A model generated the notes under the pieces. That model did no database searches, was not told the origin of the DNA, and saw only the letters and a program-made list of their open reading frames with translations. This document shows positions 6,728 through 7,443 of a DNA stretch of 7,443 bases, one piece after another. The DNA comes from Rhodospirillales bacterium (GTDB lineage Bacteria; Pseudomonadota; Alphaproteobacteria; Acetobacterales; Acetobacteraceae), in contig CAHJXG010000311.1 in NCBI GenBank assembly GCA_903644035.1, forward strand, positions 1-7,443, in the 5' to 3' direction. A program made the translations under genes and the position numbers. The first letter of the stretch is position 1. Every line of letters starts with the position of its first letter.

Positions 6728-6746
6728 GTGCGCGCGTCTTGCGTAT
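6707..6746 (+). repeat. Four TGCG-type direct repeats at 11-bp spacing
   Basis: TGCGTAA begins at 6707 and again at 6718, TGCGCGC at 6729 and TGCGTAT at 6740. Each step is exactly 11 bp, about one helical turn, so all copies lie on the same DNA face. The series spans the candidate ccdA promoter and ends just before its Shine-Dalgarno. It is a plausible operator for a ribbon-helix-helix antitoxin such as CcdA, whose relatives bind repeated short sites. The binding role is inference. Confidence 0.5.
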
Positions 6747-6759
6747 GAGGGGGAGAGCC

Positions 6760-7026
6760 ATGGCGAGGGCAGCGGCCTCCATCCACTACGACCGCAATGC
6801 ACCGCGGCGCGCGGTGGATCTGTCGCTCAACGAGGACCTCGTGGCCCGTGCAAAGGCATCGACCAGGAACCTTTCAGCCACCGTCGAAGAGCTTTTGGCC
6901 GGTTACGTGCAGCAGGTGCAAGCGCGCAGGCGGGCGGAAGACGAGGCGCGGGACCAGGTCATCACGGCCTTGAACGCCTTCCATGAACGCCGTGGATTCC
7001 TTTCGGACGAGTTCTCGACCTTGTAA
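6760..7026 (+). CDS. ccdA: CcdA-family type II antitoxin
   Basis: An 88-aa antitoxin of the CcdA family. The N-terminal half should form a ribbon-helix-helix DNA-binding dimer: the strand PRRAVDLSL (15-23), helix EDLVARAKAS (25-34), turn RNLS (36-39) and helix ATVEELLAGYVQQ (40-52). The C-terminal half (about 53-88) is charged and helical and ends in NAFHERRGFLSDEF. This matches the family's toxin-wrapping tail (consensus like NA-x3-E-x2-GL-x-SD). Start is ATG 6760, preceded by GAGGGGGAGAG at good Shine-Dalgarno distance; an in-frame GTG at 6706 would run through the candidate promoter and adds no family sequence. The toxin reading frame begins 5 nt after the stop, the normal ccdAB layout, but that toxin is frameshifted. 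The antitoxin is therefore probably an orphan that may still repress its own promoter or neutralise a related CcdB elsewhere. GC is lower than in the ABC-F gene, consistent with an acquired cassette. Confidence 0.9.
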   Translation: MARAAASIHYDRNAPRRAVDLSLNEDLVARAKASTRNLSATVEELLAGYVQQVQARRRAEDEARDQVITALNAFHERRGFLSDEFSTL

Positions 7027-7031
7027 TCTGG

Positions 7032-7341
7032 ATGCCGCAATTCGCAATCTATCGAAACCCCGGGCGTAACAAGGACGTGCCGTTCGTGGTCCAGGTGCAG
7101 TCCACACGCCTGGACGGAGCCTCGGCCGGGTCGTCGTTCCGTTGCCCTTTGGCAGCCAGAACAGCGTAAGGGACCATGCGTTGACGCCGCATGTGGTCGT
7201 GCTGGATCAGGTCGTATTTGCAGACATGCTGAACATGGCGATGCTGCCCAGCGCACGTCTTGGGCGGTCGTTAATGGTGTTGGATGAAAGGGACCAGGAC
7301 CGCGTATCCAGGCCATCGACGAGATGATCAGCCGCGCTTAG
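7032..7341 (+). pseudogene. ccdB: CcdB-family toxin, broken by two frameshifts
   Basis: Remains of a CcdB toxin, which in intact form poisons DNA gyrase. From ATG 7032 the frame reads MPQFAIYRNPGRNKDVPFVV and QVQSTRLDGASA, clear CcdB N terminus, but as written it stops at about 7167-7169. The family motif RVVVPL continues in another frame from 7127, consistent with loss of one C where GCC-CGG now reads GCCGG (about 7126-7128). That frame gives DHALTPHVVVLDQ, LNMAMLPSARLGR and LMVLDERDQDRV. A second one-base loss near 7305 (GTNATC now GTATC) moves it again, to IQAIDEMISRA and a TAG at 7339-7341. Restoring both bases gives 103 residues, the usual CcdB length. No Shine-Dalgarno is evident, so expression was probably coupled to ccdA. 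Unrepaired, the product would be a short N-terminal fragment of about 45 residues. Sequencing error is the main alternative, though two independent sites make decay more likely. Confidence 0.85.
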
Positions 7342-7342
7342 C

Positions 7343-7367
7343 GGCGACGCCCGGAGGCGCCGCCTTT
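7343..7367. terminator. Hairpin between ccdB remnant and the small membrane protein
   Basis: GGCGACGCC (7343-7351), a 4-nt loop CGGA and GGCGCCGCC (7356-7364) form a 9-bp stem. In the + strand RNA there is one A-C mismatch and a short TTT tail. In the - strand RNA the same position is a G-U pair, so the stem is complete but no T run follows. It sits right after the ccdB remnant stop and just downstream of the - strand gene end, suggesting a shared bidirectional terminator. Confidence 0.45.
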
Positions 7368-7373
7368 GTCCGG

Positions 7374-7443
7374 TCAGCGCAGTCCGAAAAACGACAGCAC
7401 CGCGATCACCACGACGACCAACCCGACGATGTAGATGATGTTG
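7374..7443 (-). CDS. Small single-helix membrane protein, C-terminal part
   Basis: Reading on the - strand from the window edge gives NIIYIVGLVVVVIAVLSFF then GLR and a TGA stop (7376-7374). This is one continuous hydrophobic helix with a short basic end. I recall tiny hypothetical proteins of the form MNNIIYIVG...FFGLR in Alphaproteobacteria, so only one or two N-terminal residues are probably missing. The start codon lies outside the window. Its function is unknown. It converges with ccdAB across the 7343-7367 hairpin. Its length of about 24 residues would put it below most gene-calling cut-offs. Confidence 0.65.
   Translation of the reverse strand, partial: NIIYIVGLVVVVIAVLSFFGLR

Noticed and set aside
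4940..6802. A 620-codon open frame on the - strand opposite the ABC-F gene
   Set aside because: The composition is Ala/Gly/Gln/Arg/His-rich without motifs, and it lies wholly over an ABC-F gene with all catalytic motifs intact, so it is a shadow.
7142..7327. A separate small gene starting at TTG 7142
   Set aside because: Its product is the middle of CcdB read in the shifted frame. It has no ribosome binding site and its last residues run past the second frameshift into non-family sequence.
7032..7341. Programmed frameshifting as the way CcdB is made
   Set aside because: Two shifts would be needed, and neither site has a convincing slippery heptamer or stimulator. Decay or sequencing error is simpler.

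Overview
The window looks like chromosomal DNA from a high-GC alphaproteobacterium. The Rhodospirillales/Acetobacteraceae are my best guess, an inference from GC content, codon use and the flavour of the Uma2, DUF7002 and DUF1028 proteins. It is densely coding: five complete genes, one intact antitoxin with a broken toxin partner, and a partial gene at each edge. There are no RNA genes, insertion sequences, CRISPR arrays or phage modules. No stretch over 300 bases lacks a gene.

Left part (1-2089, + strand). The 3' end of ftsY, the SRP receptor GTPase, overlaps by four bases (GTGA) a 227-aa DUF7002-type protein. Its N-terminal motif recalls ADP-ribosyltransferase-like folds. After an 87-nt gap comes a GFA/CENP-V-type zinc protein with all seven expected cysteines.

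Middle (2095-4943, - strand, convergent with the GFA gene). In transcription order these are a DUF1028 Ntn-hydrolase-like protein, a family 5 (peptide/nickel-type) periplasmic substrate-binding protein overlapping it by GTGA, and, 54 nt further on, a Uma2-family PD-(D/E)XK nuclease-like protein. No permease or ATPase of an uptake transporter is present, so the binding protein is an orphan here. The Uma2 gene has a perfect 7-bp inverted repeat that overlaps its start codon and encloses a -10-like hexamer.

Right part (5018-7443). Divergent from DUF1028 is a 556-aa YheS-like ABC-F ATPase (ribosome-associated family). It is followed by a CcdA-family antitoxin gene whose upstream region carries four TGCG-type repeats at an exact 11-bp period over a plausible promoter. 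The ccdB toxin directly downstream is recognisable from end to end but needs two separate one-base insertions to read through, so it appears decayed (or mis-sequenced). A hairpin follows, and then the C-terminal end of a tiny one-helix membrane protein on the - strand.

The genes do not form one pathway. ftsY and the ABC-F ATPase are core translation or protein-targeting functions. The DUF1028/binding-protein pair is a metabolic unit, and Uma2 and ccdAB are accessory genes. I see no convincing undescribed multi-gene system. The strongest leads are the DUF7002 gene coupled to ftsY, the dyad at the Uma2 start, and the phased repeats upstream of ccdA beside a dead toxin.
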